Origin: Lachnospiraceae bacterium
GTDB taxonomy: Bacteria > Bacillota > Clostridia > Lachnospirales > Lachnospiraceae
Direction of reading: 5' to 3'
Assembly (NCBI GenBank): GCA_017469935.1
Contig: JAFUFL010000014.1
Span: 1 to 63,778, forward strand
DNA: 63,778 nucleotides
The first letter of the stretch is position 1. Each line of letters begins with the position of its first letter. The position numbers were made by a program, and so were the translations under genes. The notes beneath the pieces were generated by a model that was not told the origin of the DNA, searched no databases, and saw nothing but the letters and a program-made list of their open reading frames with translations. Of the stretch, positions 9,127-17,503 are shown piece after piece.

Positions 9127-10620
9127 TTACAGACGTTCCGTATCCAGAATCGTAACGCAGCCCAGCACAGGCAGCTCGTTTCTTCTGCAGATCGCGAGCA
9201 GGTCAAGAAAGTCCTTCTTATTCGATTCTCCCAGCACTTCCGCCATCACCACGAGACCCGACTCCAGAAGCTCCTTGCGGTCTTTTTCACTGTCCCTGGG
9301 ATCTCCCGCAATAACTTTAATCCTTTCATCCGTGAGGGTTTCGGCGAGTGCCGCGATATTCTGACGCGCCTTTTTCTGCGCGCAGTCACAGGTCAGATAT
9401 ACCTGCCGGTTCTGGGCCCCGGCCATTTTCTTCTCCAGCTCGGCATAGAGAGGTGCGGCTCCATCCTTCGTGATCTTCGCGGCGCGGTCCATTCCCATAC
9501 AGGAGAACCCGCATTTTCTGATCACATCCCATCCGGGAACCGCTCCGGTCCGGAACTTCTGCAGGACCGACAGCCCGTAATTGTTGAAAAGTTCCTCCCC
9601 TGTCCGGATCCTGCCGGAGAACACAAACAAAAGATAGATGCAGAGCGCTGCGATCACGAGCCCTGCTGCGCCGCCCGCGGCCGCGTACTTCACTGCAGCT
9701 CCCCGGCTGCTCTTATTGACACTGCCTGCCGCTGCCTTTTCCGGGGCCGGCGAGATCAGCAGGTTGTAATACGTTCTCTGCGCTCCCTGCAGGATATCGG
9801 TCGTGTTCTTGACAAAAAGGCTGTAATTGATCTGAAACGTCACAAGTCTGTCCAGGGCGCTCTGCTGCCTCTTCAAAAGCCAGCCGGAATCACCCCGGAC
9901 GGTTCTTTCATCCACTTTTTTCATCTGCAGCACTGCGCCGCCCGCCTGCATCTTCCTGCACTTTTCCTCGACGGCGCTCTCTACGACCGCGCCTATGGAC
10001 TGCGCCTGCTCTTCATTCCCGGCGGCGATCGAAACTGTCACGATCTTCCGGTCCGAGCCGTTCGATGCAGATGTGCCCCCTGCGGGAGCCGTTTCCTCAC
10101 CGGTCTGTGCTGCGATCCCGGTGCCTTCCTCCTCGCCGCTGACCGCGATGAGCTCTTCCACTGACGCCGTGAGCGGATCGACGCCCAGGATCTCACTGAT
10201 AGCCTGCAGATCACTGTCTCTGAGCAGTGCCTCGGAAAAGGCGTCTGCCACATTCCCGCTCTCGGAGACCAGGAGGTACTGGATGTCTTTTTTGACGTAG
10301 CTGCCCGGATCCATATTCTGCAGCACGGAGCTGTTCAGATAGGCCCCCCAGCGGCTCAGTTCACTGTTGTAGGCTTTATATTGCACACTGAGCTGTTCCG
10401 CGTACAGCGCTCCCCTTTCGGAGCAGGCGGCCCTTGCGTTTTGAAGCGTCTCCTCATAGCCGGCGGCCGCCGTGTTCTGCGTCTGAGCGCCCTTTCTGTT
10501 TCCATAGAAGGCGCCTATGAGCACACCTGCCAGCATCACAAAGGCGATGATCTTCCACTTCACCAGCAGATAGGCCAGTCCGCTTCGGATATCCACGACT
10601 TCATTCAGATCTCCACCCAT
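9127..10620 (-). CDS. Wzz/CpsC-like chain-length protein with degenerate BY-kinase-like tail
   Basis: A 497-aa membrane protein with one helix near residues 25-45 and another near 310-335, enclosing a long extracytoplasmic region. This is the topology of polysaccharide copolymerases (Wzz/CpsC). The cytoplasmic tail of about 160 residues resembles a bacterial tyrosine kinase fold (YLTCDCAQKKARQN, then VVMAEVL and LPVLGCVTI) but has no Walker A GxxxxGKS/T, so it is probably a pseudokinase. The start is the ATG at 10620, with GGAAGGGAG 4 bases upstream; the TTG at 10638 would place that site inside the gene. It follows the glycosyltransferase ending at 10671, with a palindrome between them. A second protein of the same plan lies at 20528-21907. 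Confidence 0.78.
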   Translation of the reverse strand: MGGDLNEVVDIRSGLAYLLVKWKIIAFVMLAGVLIGAFYGNRKGAQTQNTAAAGYEETLQNARAACSERGALYAEQLSVQYKAYNSELSRWGAYLNSSVLQNMDPGSYVKKDIQYLLVSESGNVADAFSEALLRDSDLQAISEILGVDPLTASVEELIAVSGEEEGTGIAAQTGEETAPAGGTSASNGSDRKIVTVSIAAGNEEQAQSIGAVVESAVEEKCRKMQAGGAVLQMKKVDERTVRGDSGWLLKRQQSALDRLVTFQINYSLFVKNTTDILQGAQRTYYNLLISPAPEKAAAGSVNKSSRGAAVKYAAAGGAAGLVIAALCIYLLFVFSGRIRTGEELFNNYGLSVLQKFRTGAVPGWDVIRKCGFSCMGMDRAAKITKDGAAPLYAELEKKMAGAQNRQVYLTCDCAQKKARQNIAALAETLTDERIKVIAGDPRDSEKDRKELLESGLVVMAEVLGESNKKDFLDLLAICRRNELPVLGCVTILDTERL

Positions 10621-10646
10621 AAAACTCCCTTCCGACAACTTGTGTA

Positions 10647-10665
10647 AGGCTCGCAGCGCGAGCCT
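10647..10665. repeat. GGCTCGC-type palindrome, copy 1
   Basis: Perfect 8-base arms AGGCTCGC and GCGAGCCT flank a 3-base loop in the 50-base gap between two co-directional genes. The same core recurs at 21932-21944 and 60341-60357. Confidence 0.75.
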
Positions 10666-10670
10666 CTGCG

Positions 10671-11921
10671 TTAACTGTTCTGTTCCAGAAACAGTTTTTC
10701 ATACTCCTCCACGATATGGTCCCAGCTGTAATGCTCCCGGACCCTTTCCCTGGCCCTTCTTCCGTACTCCCGGATCTCCTCTTCGTCCATTCTGTCAGCC
10801 CTGCCGATCAGATTTCTGAGATCTCCCGTCTTCTTGGACCAGTACAATGCCGCATCTTCGGCCACTTCTTTGTTAAAGCCCACCTCCAGCAGGAGGTTGA
10901 GGTCCGTTGACCCGAGCGCTTCGAGAAGGCTGGGATTGGTTCCTCCCACCTCATGGCCATGGAAATAGGCGTATGCATTCTCGCGGATCTTCTTGAGAAG
11001 TTCCTGGTCATAGACGGTGCCCACGAATTTGATCCTGTCGTCCGCCTCAAACTGCAGCCGCTCCTGCAGCCTGTTGTAGAATTTTCCGTCGGTCGTTGTG
11101 ATGATCGCGAGATCCCTCGCCGAGTCGGAGTGCATGAACTCCCGGATCATGGTCTCGAAATTGTTCTCGGGAACGAATCTGCCTACCACCAGATAGTAGT
11201 TTCCGGCGCGCAGGCCGTGCTCCGAGAGCCACTTTGTGAAGCCGGGATCGTCGTTCGAAAGCGCGGAGGGCTCCACCTCCGAGCCATAGGCGATAAATCT
11301 CGTCTCCGGGACATGCCTGCGATAAGTTATGCGGATGTACTTCTCAATATTTTTACTGTCACAGATCAGAATGTCGGCGCTTCGGACCATCAGCCCTTCC
11401 GACGCCTTCCAATATCTGCGGATCGGCGCACTCCACTTGGCGCGTTTCCATTCATGTCCGTCCGGGTTGACCATAAGGGTCCCGCCCAGCTCATGGATCT
11501 CCCGGCGGAAGCCGTCTATAAAAGGTCCGATCCTGCAGGCGAGTACATAAAAGACCGGCTTTATGATCTGCGGTCTCTCCTTGCAGTAATCGATGCATCT
11601 TCTGAGTGCCAGAAGGTCGCAGACGACCGCCCTTGCGGATCCGATATAAGGCACTTTGATGTCAAAACATTCCGCCCCGTTGTATTCAAACCGCATATCG
11701 TCTTCCGCCATTCTGGCGACATGGTAGCGGATGCGGTCGGATTTCCTGTACTGCGTCAACTTCTCGACGAAAGTCTCAAAACCGCCGTACTGGGCGGGAA
11801 TGCCCTTGCTTCCGATGATAAAGACATGCTGTTTGTCTGCATCTTCCTTTATGAAATCCCGGTCGGCAGCGCCCAGTAGGCGCACCTTACGGCCTGCGAT
11901 CACGGCATATTTTCCGGTCAT
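10671..11921 (-). CDS. DUF1972 / GT1 family glycosyltransferase (rhamnosyltransferase-like)
   Basis: A 416-aa GT-B glycosyltransferase. The N-terminal half matches the DUF1972 type (IGSKGIPAQYGGFETFVEKL at about 35-54), as found in Cps2T/WchF-like rhamnosyltransferases of streptococcal capsule loci. The C-terminal half is Glycos_transf_1 (VVGRFVPENNFE, HGHEVGGTNPSLLEALG with the nucleotide-binding Glu). It is cytoplasmic or peripheral and adds a sugar to a lipid-linked oligosaccharide. GGGAGGAA precedes the ATG. It heads a three-gene leftward unit with the Wzz-like protein and the GDPD wall protein. The donor sugar is inferred from family resemblance only. Confidence 0.87.
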   Translation of the reverse strand: MTGKYAVIAGRKVRLLGAADRDFIKEDADKQHVFIIGSKGIPAQYGGFETFVEKLTQYRKSDRIRYHVARMAEDDMRFEYNGAECFDIKVPYIGSARAVVCDLLALRRCIDYCKERPQIIKPVFYVLACRIGPFIDGFRREIHELGGTLMVNPDGHEWKRAKWSAPIRRYWKASEGLMVRSADILICDSKNIEKYIRITYRRHVPETRFIAYGSEVEPSALSNDDPGFTKWLSEHGLRAGNYYLVVGRFVPENNFETMIREFMHSDSARDLAIITTTDGKFYNRLQERLQFEADDRIKFVGTVYDQELLKKIRENAYAYFHGHEVGGTNPSLLEALGSTDLNLLLEVGFNKEVAEDAALYWSKKTGDLRNLIGRADRMDEEEIREYGRRARERVREHYSWDHIVEEYEKLFLEQNS

Positions 11922-11950
11922 TTCTTCCTCCCATTACTGCAGAGTCATTC

Positions 11951-12030
11951 ATTTAACATATGTAATTATTCAGCACCCCGGAATGCGAAGCATTTGGGAC
12001 GTGGGGTGCTGAATAGTTACTAACATATTA
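11951..12030. repeat. Nested palindrome between aroK and the glycosyltransferase
   Basis: Outer arms ATTCAGCACCCC and GGGGTGCTGAAT (ending 11979, starting 12003) are extended by imperfectly matching TAACATAtgtaatt and actaacatATTA flanks. Inside the loop AATGC-GAA-GCATT forms a small second hairpin. There is no T-run, so it is not a classical terminator. It may be a REP/MITE-like unit or an RNA processing site upstream of the gene starting at 11921. Confidence 0.7.
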
Positions 12031-12088
12031 TTATACCAAGAATTCGGCTTGTCTTGCAAGGCACGCCGCGCGCCGCGCGCGGGCTGCG

Positions 12089-12589
12089 TCACCGCTGCAT
12101 CCTCTTCAGGATTCCCACGACGACGTCCTCGGCGTCCCCCTCTTCCTCGATCACCGTATCCGCGTACTTCTCGTAGAGAACGACTCTCTCCTCGAAAAGG
12201 TCGCGCAGCGTCTGCCCCTCTCTGAGCACAACGCCCCGCTGCCGGATATTCCCCAATCTCTTTCGAATGGTTTCATAGTCCGTTTTCAGGTACATGACGT
12301 GCCCGATCTTTTTCAGGTGCTTCATGGCTTTCTCGCTGTAGACCACGCTCCCTCCGGTCGCGATCACACAGTGGTCCGCTTCGACCGATGCGCAGACGCG
12401 CTCTTCCACTTTCAAAAATCCGTCTATGCCCGATTCCCGGATGATCTCCGACAGGCGCTTCTTCTCCGCTCTCTGGATCAGGATATCCGTATCAATAAAA
12501 TCATAGCCGATCAGTTTGGCCAGTATGACGCCCACCGTGCTCTTTCCCGAGGCCGGCATACCGACCAGAACCAGGTTTGTTCTCTGCAT
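12089..12589 (-). CDS. aroK: Shikimate kinase
   Basis: A 166-aa P-loop kinase that phosphorylates shikimate in the chorismate pathway. Walker A is GMPASGKST near the N-terminus. The shikimate-binding DTD follows, then ATGGSVV, the LID region with RQRG, and a C-terminal helix; the length is normal for AroK. The ATG at 12589 has AAAGGA 7 bases upstream and is preferred to the in-frame ATG at 12604. No other aro gene is adjacent. It runs leftward and is divergent from the amidase gene, sharing a short upstream region. Confidence 0.93.
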   Translation of the reverse strand: MQRTNLVLVGMPASGKSTVGVILAKLIGYDFIDTDILIQRAEKKRLSEIIRESGIDGFLKVEERVCASVEADHCVIATGGSVVYSEKAMKHLKKIGHVMYLKTDYETIRKRLGNIRQRGVVLREGQTLRDLFEERVVLYEKYADTVIEEEGDAEDVVVGILKRMQR

Positions 12590-12689
12590 TTTATGTCCTT
12601 TCATTTTAATGAGCGTAACTATTTAGTCAGTATATCATACACCCATGAAAGATGTGCACAAAAAGCAATTCTATTGTAGAATACATAAG

Positions 12690-12757
12690 AAGCCAAATCT
12701 GAAGCCTGTTCGCAGGCGGCGCAGAGGAAAGTCCCGCGCCGGAAAGGATCCCCGAAT
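12690..12757 (+). promoter_or_regulatory. Candidate structured 5' leader of the amidase gene
   Basis: Downstream of a plausible -10 (TAGAAT near 12677) the leader holds two stable small hairpins: GCCTG-TTCG-CAGGC, immediately followed by GGCGC...GCGCC enclosing agaggaaagtccc. The segment GCCAAATCTG...CAGAGGAAAGTCC vaguely recalls the first part of c-di-AMP (ydaO) riboswitches, but the rest of that motif is missing. It ends at the AAAGGA ribosome site. Confidence 0.35.
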
Positions 12758-14143
12758 ATGAAATCATTTGTCCGCACGATAACTGCCCTTATGTTAACCT
12801 TGTGCCTGGCCGCGCTGCCGTCGGCCCTTGTCCTGGCCGCAGGTTCCGATACGGGTTCCCCGCGCACTGCCTCCGAAAAAGAGCAGCCGTCGAAAGTGAC
12901 TCCGGATCCCCGGGAAAGGATTTCGATGGCGGCAAACACCGGCGAGTGGAAGCAGAAAGAAGATAAGAAATGGTACTATTACGACGACGGCAAGCCCTGC
13001 ATCGGCTGGCGGACCGTAAATGGCCACATGTACTATTTTGACCCCGCCCAGAACGGGGCCATGGCCACCGGCTTCAGGCAGATTGCCATTAACGGCGTCA
13101 GATATACCTTTTATTTTTCCGACGCCAACTATCTCAAATACACCTCCTCCAACGAGGGGCAGATGCTGACCGGCTTTCAGATCGTAAAACGAAAAGGCAC
13201 CTACTACACGCACTATTTCTCCAGGACCAACACTTCGTCCGCATTTAAGGGACAGATGCTGTCCGGATTTAAGACCATCGACGGCGCCACCTATTTCCTG
13301 GCGGACAATCGGTACCCTTCACTGCCGACCGGTGTTATGGCAACAGGTTTTAAGACTATCAGCGGAAAAGACTTCTACTTTATCGACTCCCGCTGTAATA
13401 ACGGCAAAGGCTTCGGGCAAATGCTCAAGGGCTTCGGTTTTATTAACGGCAAAGCATTCTACTTCAACAGCCGAACCGGCGTTCGTGAGACCGACTGGGC
13501 CTCCAAACATATCATCGTGATCGATCCCGGTCACTCCGCCGATCCCGCGGACGAGGATGTCCCGATCGGGCCCGGCTCCGACACTCTCAAGGAAGCGGAC
13601 AACATCGGCGCCGAGAGTCCTTACACAGGTCTCATGGAATATGAGCTGAACCTGCAGATCTCCTTAAAGCTCAGGGATCTGCTCACAAAGCGCGGCTACA
13701 AAGTCGTCATGGTCCGCACGAAGAACAGCGGCTCCTACAGCTGCATCGACCGCGCGCAGGTCGCCAATAAGAACAACGCGGCGATCTTCCTCAGAGTCCA
13801 CGCCAACGCCGCTCCCAAGGATCGCTCCAAGAACGGCGCCATGACCATCTGCATCACGAAGAACAACCCCTTCACCCCGGAGACGTACAAGCAGTCCCGT
13901 CAGCTCTCCGACATCATGCTGGCGCAGTATGTGAAGGCGACCGGCTGCTACAACGAAGGCGTCATGGAGACCGACACCATGATGGGCAACAACTGGAGCG
14001 AGGTTCCCACAACGCTCATTGAGCTCGGCTACATGACCAATAAGAAAGAAGACGCGCTCATGCAGACGGCCGCTTATCAGGAGAAGATGCTCGCCGGACT
14101 GGTTAACGGTATAGACGCCTACTTTAAAGCGACGGTAAAATAA
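12758..14143 (+). CDS. Cell-wall-binding N-acetylmuramoyl-L-alanine amidase (Amidase_3)
   Basis: A 461-aa exported peptidoglycan hydrolase that cuts the MurNAc-L-Ala bond. It has a signal peptide (1-28), CW_binding-type repeats (about 65-240: GWRTVNGHMYYF, GFKTISGKDFYF and similar), then a zinc amidase_3 domain (250-460). Zinc ligands are visible as His in VIDPGH, Glu in MEYELNLQI and His in RVHANA; the catalytic Glu is in LIELGYMTN. AAAGGA lies about 9 bases before the ATG. It is monocistronic, with a shared terminator beyond its stop. It is one of three wall-binding-repeat proteins in the window. Confidence 0.93.
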   Translation: MKSFVRTITALMLTLCLAALPSALVLAAGSDTGSPRTASEKEQPSKVTPDPRERISMAANTGEWKQKEDKKWYYYDDGKPCIGWRTVNGHMYYFDPAQNGAMATGFRQIAINGVRYTFYFSDANYLKYTSSNEGQMLTGFQIVKRKGTYYTHYFSRTNTSSAFKGQMLSGFKTIDGATYFLADNRYPSLPTGVMATGFKTISGKDFYFIDSRCNNGKGFGQMLKGFGFINGKAFYFNSRTGVRETDWASKHIIVIDPGHSADPADEDVPIGPGSDTLKEADNIGAESPYTGLMEYELNLQISLKLRDLLTKRGYKVVMVRTKNSGSYSCIDRAQVANKNNAAIFLRVHANAAPKDRSKNGAMTICITKNNPFTPETYKQSRQLSDIMLAQYVKATGCYNEGVMETDTMMGNNWSEVPTTLIELGYMTNKKEDALMQTAAYQEKMLAGLVNGIDAYFKATVK

Positions 14144-14180
14144 AGCGGCGGACCGTTCGGAAATATAGTAACGCACAACA

Positions 14181-14215
14181 AAGCCCTGCCCACCGAAAGT
14201 GGACAGGGCCTTTTT
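14181..14215. terminator. Bidirectional hairpin terminator
   Basis: Arms aagccctgcccac (14181-14193) and gtggacagggcctt (14199-14212) with a short loop, followed by TTTTT. It separates the amidase (+) from the convergent polysaccharide operon (-). Confidence 0.9.
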
Positions 14216-14233
14216 GCATTCTTTAATTTTGCT

Positions 14234-15100
14234 TCACGGTTTCTTATACGCCTTGTAATAGTGATGCCCCACCCGGTCTTCCTCGGGCGGCAGCTGCATA
14301 TAATCTCCGTATGTGTGCCGGAGAATCTTGTCATAGGCCGCCGGCACGCGGAACCTGTACTGCTCAAAGGGCATATAGGTATACGCGTCAAACCACTTTC
14401 TCAGATACATATCCTTCACTCCCCAGGAGAGCCAGATCACGCAGCCCACATACTTGCTCGAATCATAAGGCCGGACGCGGGCCAGCTTCTCCAGGGAGTC
14501 CTGGAACCTCTCTTTGCCGAGCCGGCGGCACAAGAGATAGACCGGATACTTGATCATTTTTCTCAGCGGCGAGGTCGTGGTCTCCATGGCAAAATGGTCC
14601 CGGCTCGCCTGATAGCAGAGCGAGGACAGGCGGTCCCCCTTCATGCCGAACCGGATCGCCTCCCGCTGCTCGTTCCCGAGCCCGTCGTAGGGATAAATAT
14701 CGATAAAGACGCCCATTCCGAAGGGCTTTTCGTTCTCCATGCGGATCTCATAGCGGTCATCGCTGATGCGGGTGATCATGTAGGGATATTCCGGGCATGT
14801 CTCCCTGTTGAAGACCTGCAGATGGGGATACTCCCCGATATGGTCTTTCAGGTACTCCATCAGTTTGTCGTAGTCGGGACGCGGCATCATGATGTCCACG
14901 TCGTCGTCCCAAGGGATAAATCCGTGGTGCCTGACCGCGCCGATCAAAGTCCCGTAGACCAGATAATAGCGCAGGTTCCGCTCCTCGCAGATCTGTGCCA
15001 CCGTGTGCAGGATCTCCAGCGCGATCTGCTGCGTATCCCGCATGGAAAGCGGCTCCGAAGCGCCTGCCTTCTTATTTTTCATTTCCGTAAATTCCGTCAC
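14234..15100 (-). CDS. licD: LicD family phosphotransferase
   Basis: A 288-aa cytoplasmic LicD-type enzyme. These transfer phosphocholine (from CDP-choline) or related phospho-groups onto teichoic acid or capsule sugars. The nucleotidyltransferase-like signature is clear: YYLVYGTLIGAVRHHGFIPW, then DDDVDIMM with the metal-binding Asp residues. The start is the GTG at 15100 with a perfect AAAGGAGG 6 bases before it; other in-frame starts are much poorer. It is the last gene of the leftward polysaccharide operon, 13 bases after the flippase. The moiety transferred is inferred, and licA/B/C choline genes are not in the window. Confidence 0.88.
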   Translation of the reverse strand: MTEFTEMKNKKAGASEPLSMRDTQQIALEILHTVAQICEERNLRYYLVYGTLIGAVRHHGFIPWDDDVDIMMPRPDYDKLMEYLKDHIGEYPHLQVFNRETCPEYPYMITRISDDRYEIRMENEKPFGMGVFIDIYPYDGLGNEQREAIRFGMKGDRLSSLCYQASRDHFAMETTTSPLRKMIKYPVYLLCRRLGKERFQDSLEKLARVRPYDSSKYVGCVIWLSWGVKDMYLRKWFDAYTYMPFEQYRFRVPAAYDKILRHTYGDYMQLPPEEDRVGHHYYKAYKKP

Positions 15101-15113
15101 CTGAAACCTCCTT

Positions 15114-16580
15114 TTACTTCCCGCCGCGCTTTTTGACAAAGGGAAGGTTTCTCTTAATAATCGCCAGCATCTCCAATGCGAAGGCATCGCGCAGCACAAG
15201 GACCGTCACCATGTAGATGAGACCGCCTCCGACGACCTGGATCAGTAAGCCTTTCCAGGAAACAGTGATCCACCTTCTGCTCAGTATAATGGCGCCGGCC
15301 ATCACCAGAGCGGCGATCAGATCCCGCGCGGAAGCCTTGAGGATCCATCCGAGGCGCACATAGTCCCTCGAGAAATAGATGAACGCCAGCAGGATCGAGG
15401 TTTCCGCCGCGACAGAAGCCGTCACGGCGCCCATTGCGAAAAACTGCGGGATCATGAGCATGTTGAGGCCGAAATTGACGAAGGCTCCCAGAATCACGCT
15501 CATATTGTATTCCTTCTGCCTTCCCACGGGCATCAGCACCTGCTTTCCCACCGCGTTGTTGAGGCCGACGACGATGATCAGCAGACTGAAGATCTTGAGC
15601 AGCGCCGCACTCCTCTCAAAGCCGGGCCCCAGATAGAGCGGGACCAGGTAATCGGACACGGACATCATTCCCAGGCACATCGGCACCGCGACGAGCAGGA
15701 TAAAGCGGATCGTCTGCTCCAGCCGGTTCCTGAGCCGGTCGACCTGGTTGAGATTGTACAGGTTGGCCATTCTCGGCATGGTCACGATACTCAGGGACGT
15801 GACGACCGTGACCGCCATCTGCTCGATCCTCTGGGCAAACTCATAATAGCCGTTTTCGACGGACGTCTCCGTAAACCACTTGATCATCTGCTTGTCCAGC
15901 GACAGGTAGAAGGTTGTCGCGATGGTGGGAATGAAGTAGATGATGCAGGAGCGAAGATGTCTCTTCAGGTCCAGCCTGCGAAGCGGGACGCGGTCCACCA
16001 GCGACGGCGTAAAGAGCCAGATCGACGCATTTCCGAGCAAGGTGGAACCGTTCATAATGAGCGCATAGATGTAGATATCGCTCTGTTTTTTGACAAAGGC
16101 GAAGATCAGGATGATGCTCACTATTTTGATAAGGGTATTGCGCAGGACGATCTTGCGAAACTCCTCAAATCCCTGCAGGAGCCAGGCGATATCGATGGCG
16201 CTGGCGAAGATCTGCACGATCAGCACCAGATACAGGATCTTGTACTCGGGCCGCGCCACAAAGCGGATGAACAGCAGGAAGACAGCCGCAGCACCCGTCA
16301 TCAGGAGAAAGCGCAGTACGGCGAGCTCCCAGAAGATCTGCGAGACCACCTTGCGGTCATTTCTGAAGGCTGCGACCCGGAGCTGTCCGTAAGTGGCGAT
16401 TCCAAGGTTTCCGACCAGGGCAAAATAGCCCGTAATGGCGGTGGTATAGCTGAAAGCGCCGACTTCTCCCGCACCCAGGACCCTGGCTATGTAGGGCTGG
16501 ATCAGGATCGGTATGATCACCGACAGCATCTGATAGGCGAGATTATATATGTAATTTTTCTTAACGCTTGGTTTTTGCAC
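15114..16580 (-). CDS. Polysaccharide flippase (Wzx/PST family)
   Basis: A 488-aa polytopic membrane protein of the MATE/MVF-like polysaccharide transporter group. It moves undecaprenyl-linked repeat units across the membrane. It begins NYIYNLAYQMLSVIIPI and continues IARVLGAGEVGAFSYT, the standard opening of Wzx/RfbX proteins, with about 12-14 hydrophobic segments. The start is the GTG at 16580, 8 bases after the previous stop, with AAGGA overlapping that stop; the longer reading to 16775 would cover the end of the upstream gene. It is cotranscribed with glycosyltransferases and licD. Confidence 0.92.
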   Translation of the reverse strand: MQKPSVKKNYIYNLAYQMLSVIIPILIQPYIARVLGAGEVGAFSYTTAITGYFALVGNLGIATYGQLRVAAFRNDRKVVSQIFWELAVLRFLLMTGAAAVFLLFIRFVARPEYKILYLVLIVQIFASAIDIAWLLQGFEEFRKIVLRNTLIKIVSIILIFAFVKKQSDIYIYALIMNGSTLLGNASIWLFTPSLVDRVPLRRLDLKRHLRSCIIYFIPTIATTFYLSLDKQMIKWFTETSVENGYYEFAQRIEQMAVTVVTSLSIVTMPRMANLYNLNQVDRLRNRLEQTIRFILLVAVPMCLGMMSVSDYLVPLYLGPGFERSAALLKIFSLLIIVVGLNNAVGKQVLMPVGRQKEYNMSVILGAFVNFGLNMLMIPQFFAMGAVTASVAAETSILLAFIYFSRDYVRLGWILKASARDLIAALVMAGAIILSRRWITVSWKGLLIQVVGGGLIYMVTVLVLRDAFALEMLAIIKRNLPFVKKRGGK

Positions 16581-16588
16581 GAAATTCC

Positions 16589-17455
16589 TTAATTGCCGTC
16601 GCGATCCATGAGCGCCAGAAAGGCCTTCACGGACTGCAGCATACATTTTATGGTAAATATAGATTTCCTGGACTGCTTGCGATACTCGAGATCCGTGGCG
16701 ACGTCCTCGTGGTGATCCACCCGCAGCCGCGGGTCGTAGATCATCTTCTCGCCGTCTCTTCTGCACTGATAGCACAGAATCTCCGCTTCAAAGTACATAA
16801 AGGTCTCCGGATAGAAGCACTCCCGGGGATGCCTTTCCATAAAATCCCGGGAAAAGACATAGCAGGAACCATGCAGGAGCGGATCTTCCACTGCGTGATC
16901 CACATAGTTCTCGTCCCTCTTCTCCTGCGCGGGCTTTTTGTGCGCAAGGCTTAAAATCGCCCATTTCAGGGAGATCAGCGGCTGCAGCCGGTTCTTGATC
17001 TCCAGCTGCCGGCGGGTTCTCTCCAGGTCCTCCCTTGCGGGCATCTTTCTCGTCTGCGGGTTCTGGTGATACTTTTTCTTCGTGGAATAGATATCCGGTC
17101 CCATGACGGCAAAGCCATACTCTTTGTAGCTCTGCTCCATCTGACGAATGAAATCCTTCTGCCGGATCTCCATATCATTGTTCATGACGACGGTGAAATC
17201 CGGATCATATTTGCTTACCGCATAGTTATAGCCGAAATTGTTCCCTTTGGCAAACCCGAGATTCTTGTCCGTGCCGATCACATCCACCTCCGGAGCGCTC
17301 TCATAGCGCGCCTGCAGATCCGCCAGCGTCCCGTTGGGAGAGCAGTTGTCAACCACAATGATCTTTTTCTCCCCCTCAATATTGTTCAGGATCGACTCCA
17401 CGCACTGGATCGTCTCATCCAGCGCCATGTAGTGCAGTATTACAAAACATACCAT
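16589..17455 (-). CDS. Glycosyltransferase family 2
   Basis: A 288-aa GT-A enzyme without membrane helices. It has VCFVILHYMALDET at the N-terminus, VVDNCSPNGT, NLGFAKGNNFG and VVMNNDMEI (the metal-binding region), which places it with rhamnosyltransferase-like GT2 proteins (WsaF/RfbF type). It adds one sugar to the lipid-linked repeat unit. The ATG at 17455 is preceded by two tandem copies of a GGAGATATT ribosome site. The sugar specificity cannot be read from sequence alone. Confidence 0.88.
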   Translation of the reverse strand: MVCFVILHYMALDETIQCVESILNNIEGEKKIIVVDNCSPNGTLADLQARYESAPEVDVIGTDKNLGFAKGNNFGYNYAVSKYDPDFTVVMNNDMEIRQKDFIRQMEQSYKEYGFAVMGPDIYSTKKKYHQNPQTRKMPAREDLERTRRQLEIKNRLQPLISLKWAILSLAHKKPAQEKRDENYVDHAVEDPLLHGSCYVFSRDFMERHPRECFYPETFMYFEAEILCYQCRRDGEKMIYDPRLRVDHHEDVATDLEYRKQSRKSIFTIKCMLQSVKAFLALMDRDGN

Positions 17456-17458
17456 TAC

Positions 17459-17484
17459 AATATCTCCAATAAAATATCTCCAAA
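17459..17484 (-). repeat. Duplicated Shine-Dalgarno segment before the GT2 gene
   Basis: On the minus strand TTTGGAGATATT is followed by ATTGGAGATATT, 14 bases apart. Only the nearer copy has the right distance to the ATG at 17455. Confidence 0.7.
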
Positions 17485-17503
17485 TAAAGATAAATGAAGA
17501 ATA

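Noticed and set aside
9124-10164. A 346-codon frame on the + strand opposite the first Wzz-like gene
   Set aside because: It is a shadow of a supported gene and has low-quality, Arg/His-rich translation.
12699-12732. RNase P RNA start (GAGGAAAGTCC resembles its conserved segment)
   Set aside because: Only this short string matches. The remaining conserved regions and the roughly 350-base length are absent; a protein start follows 26 bases later.
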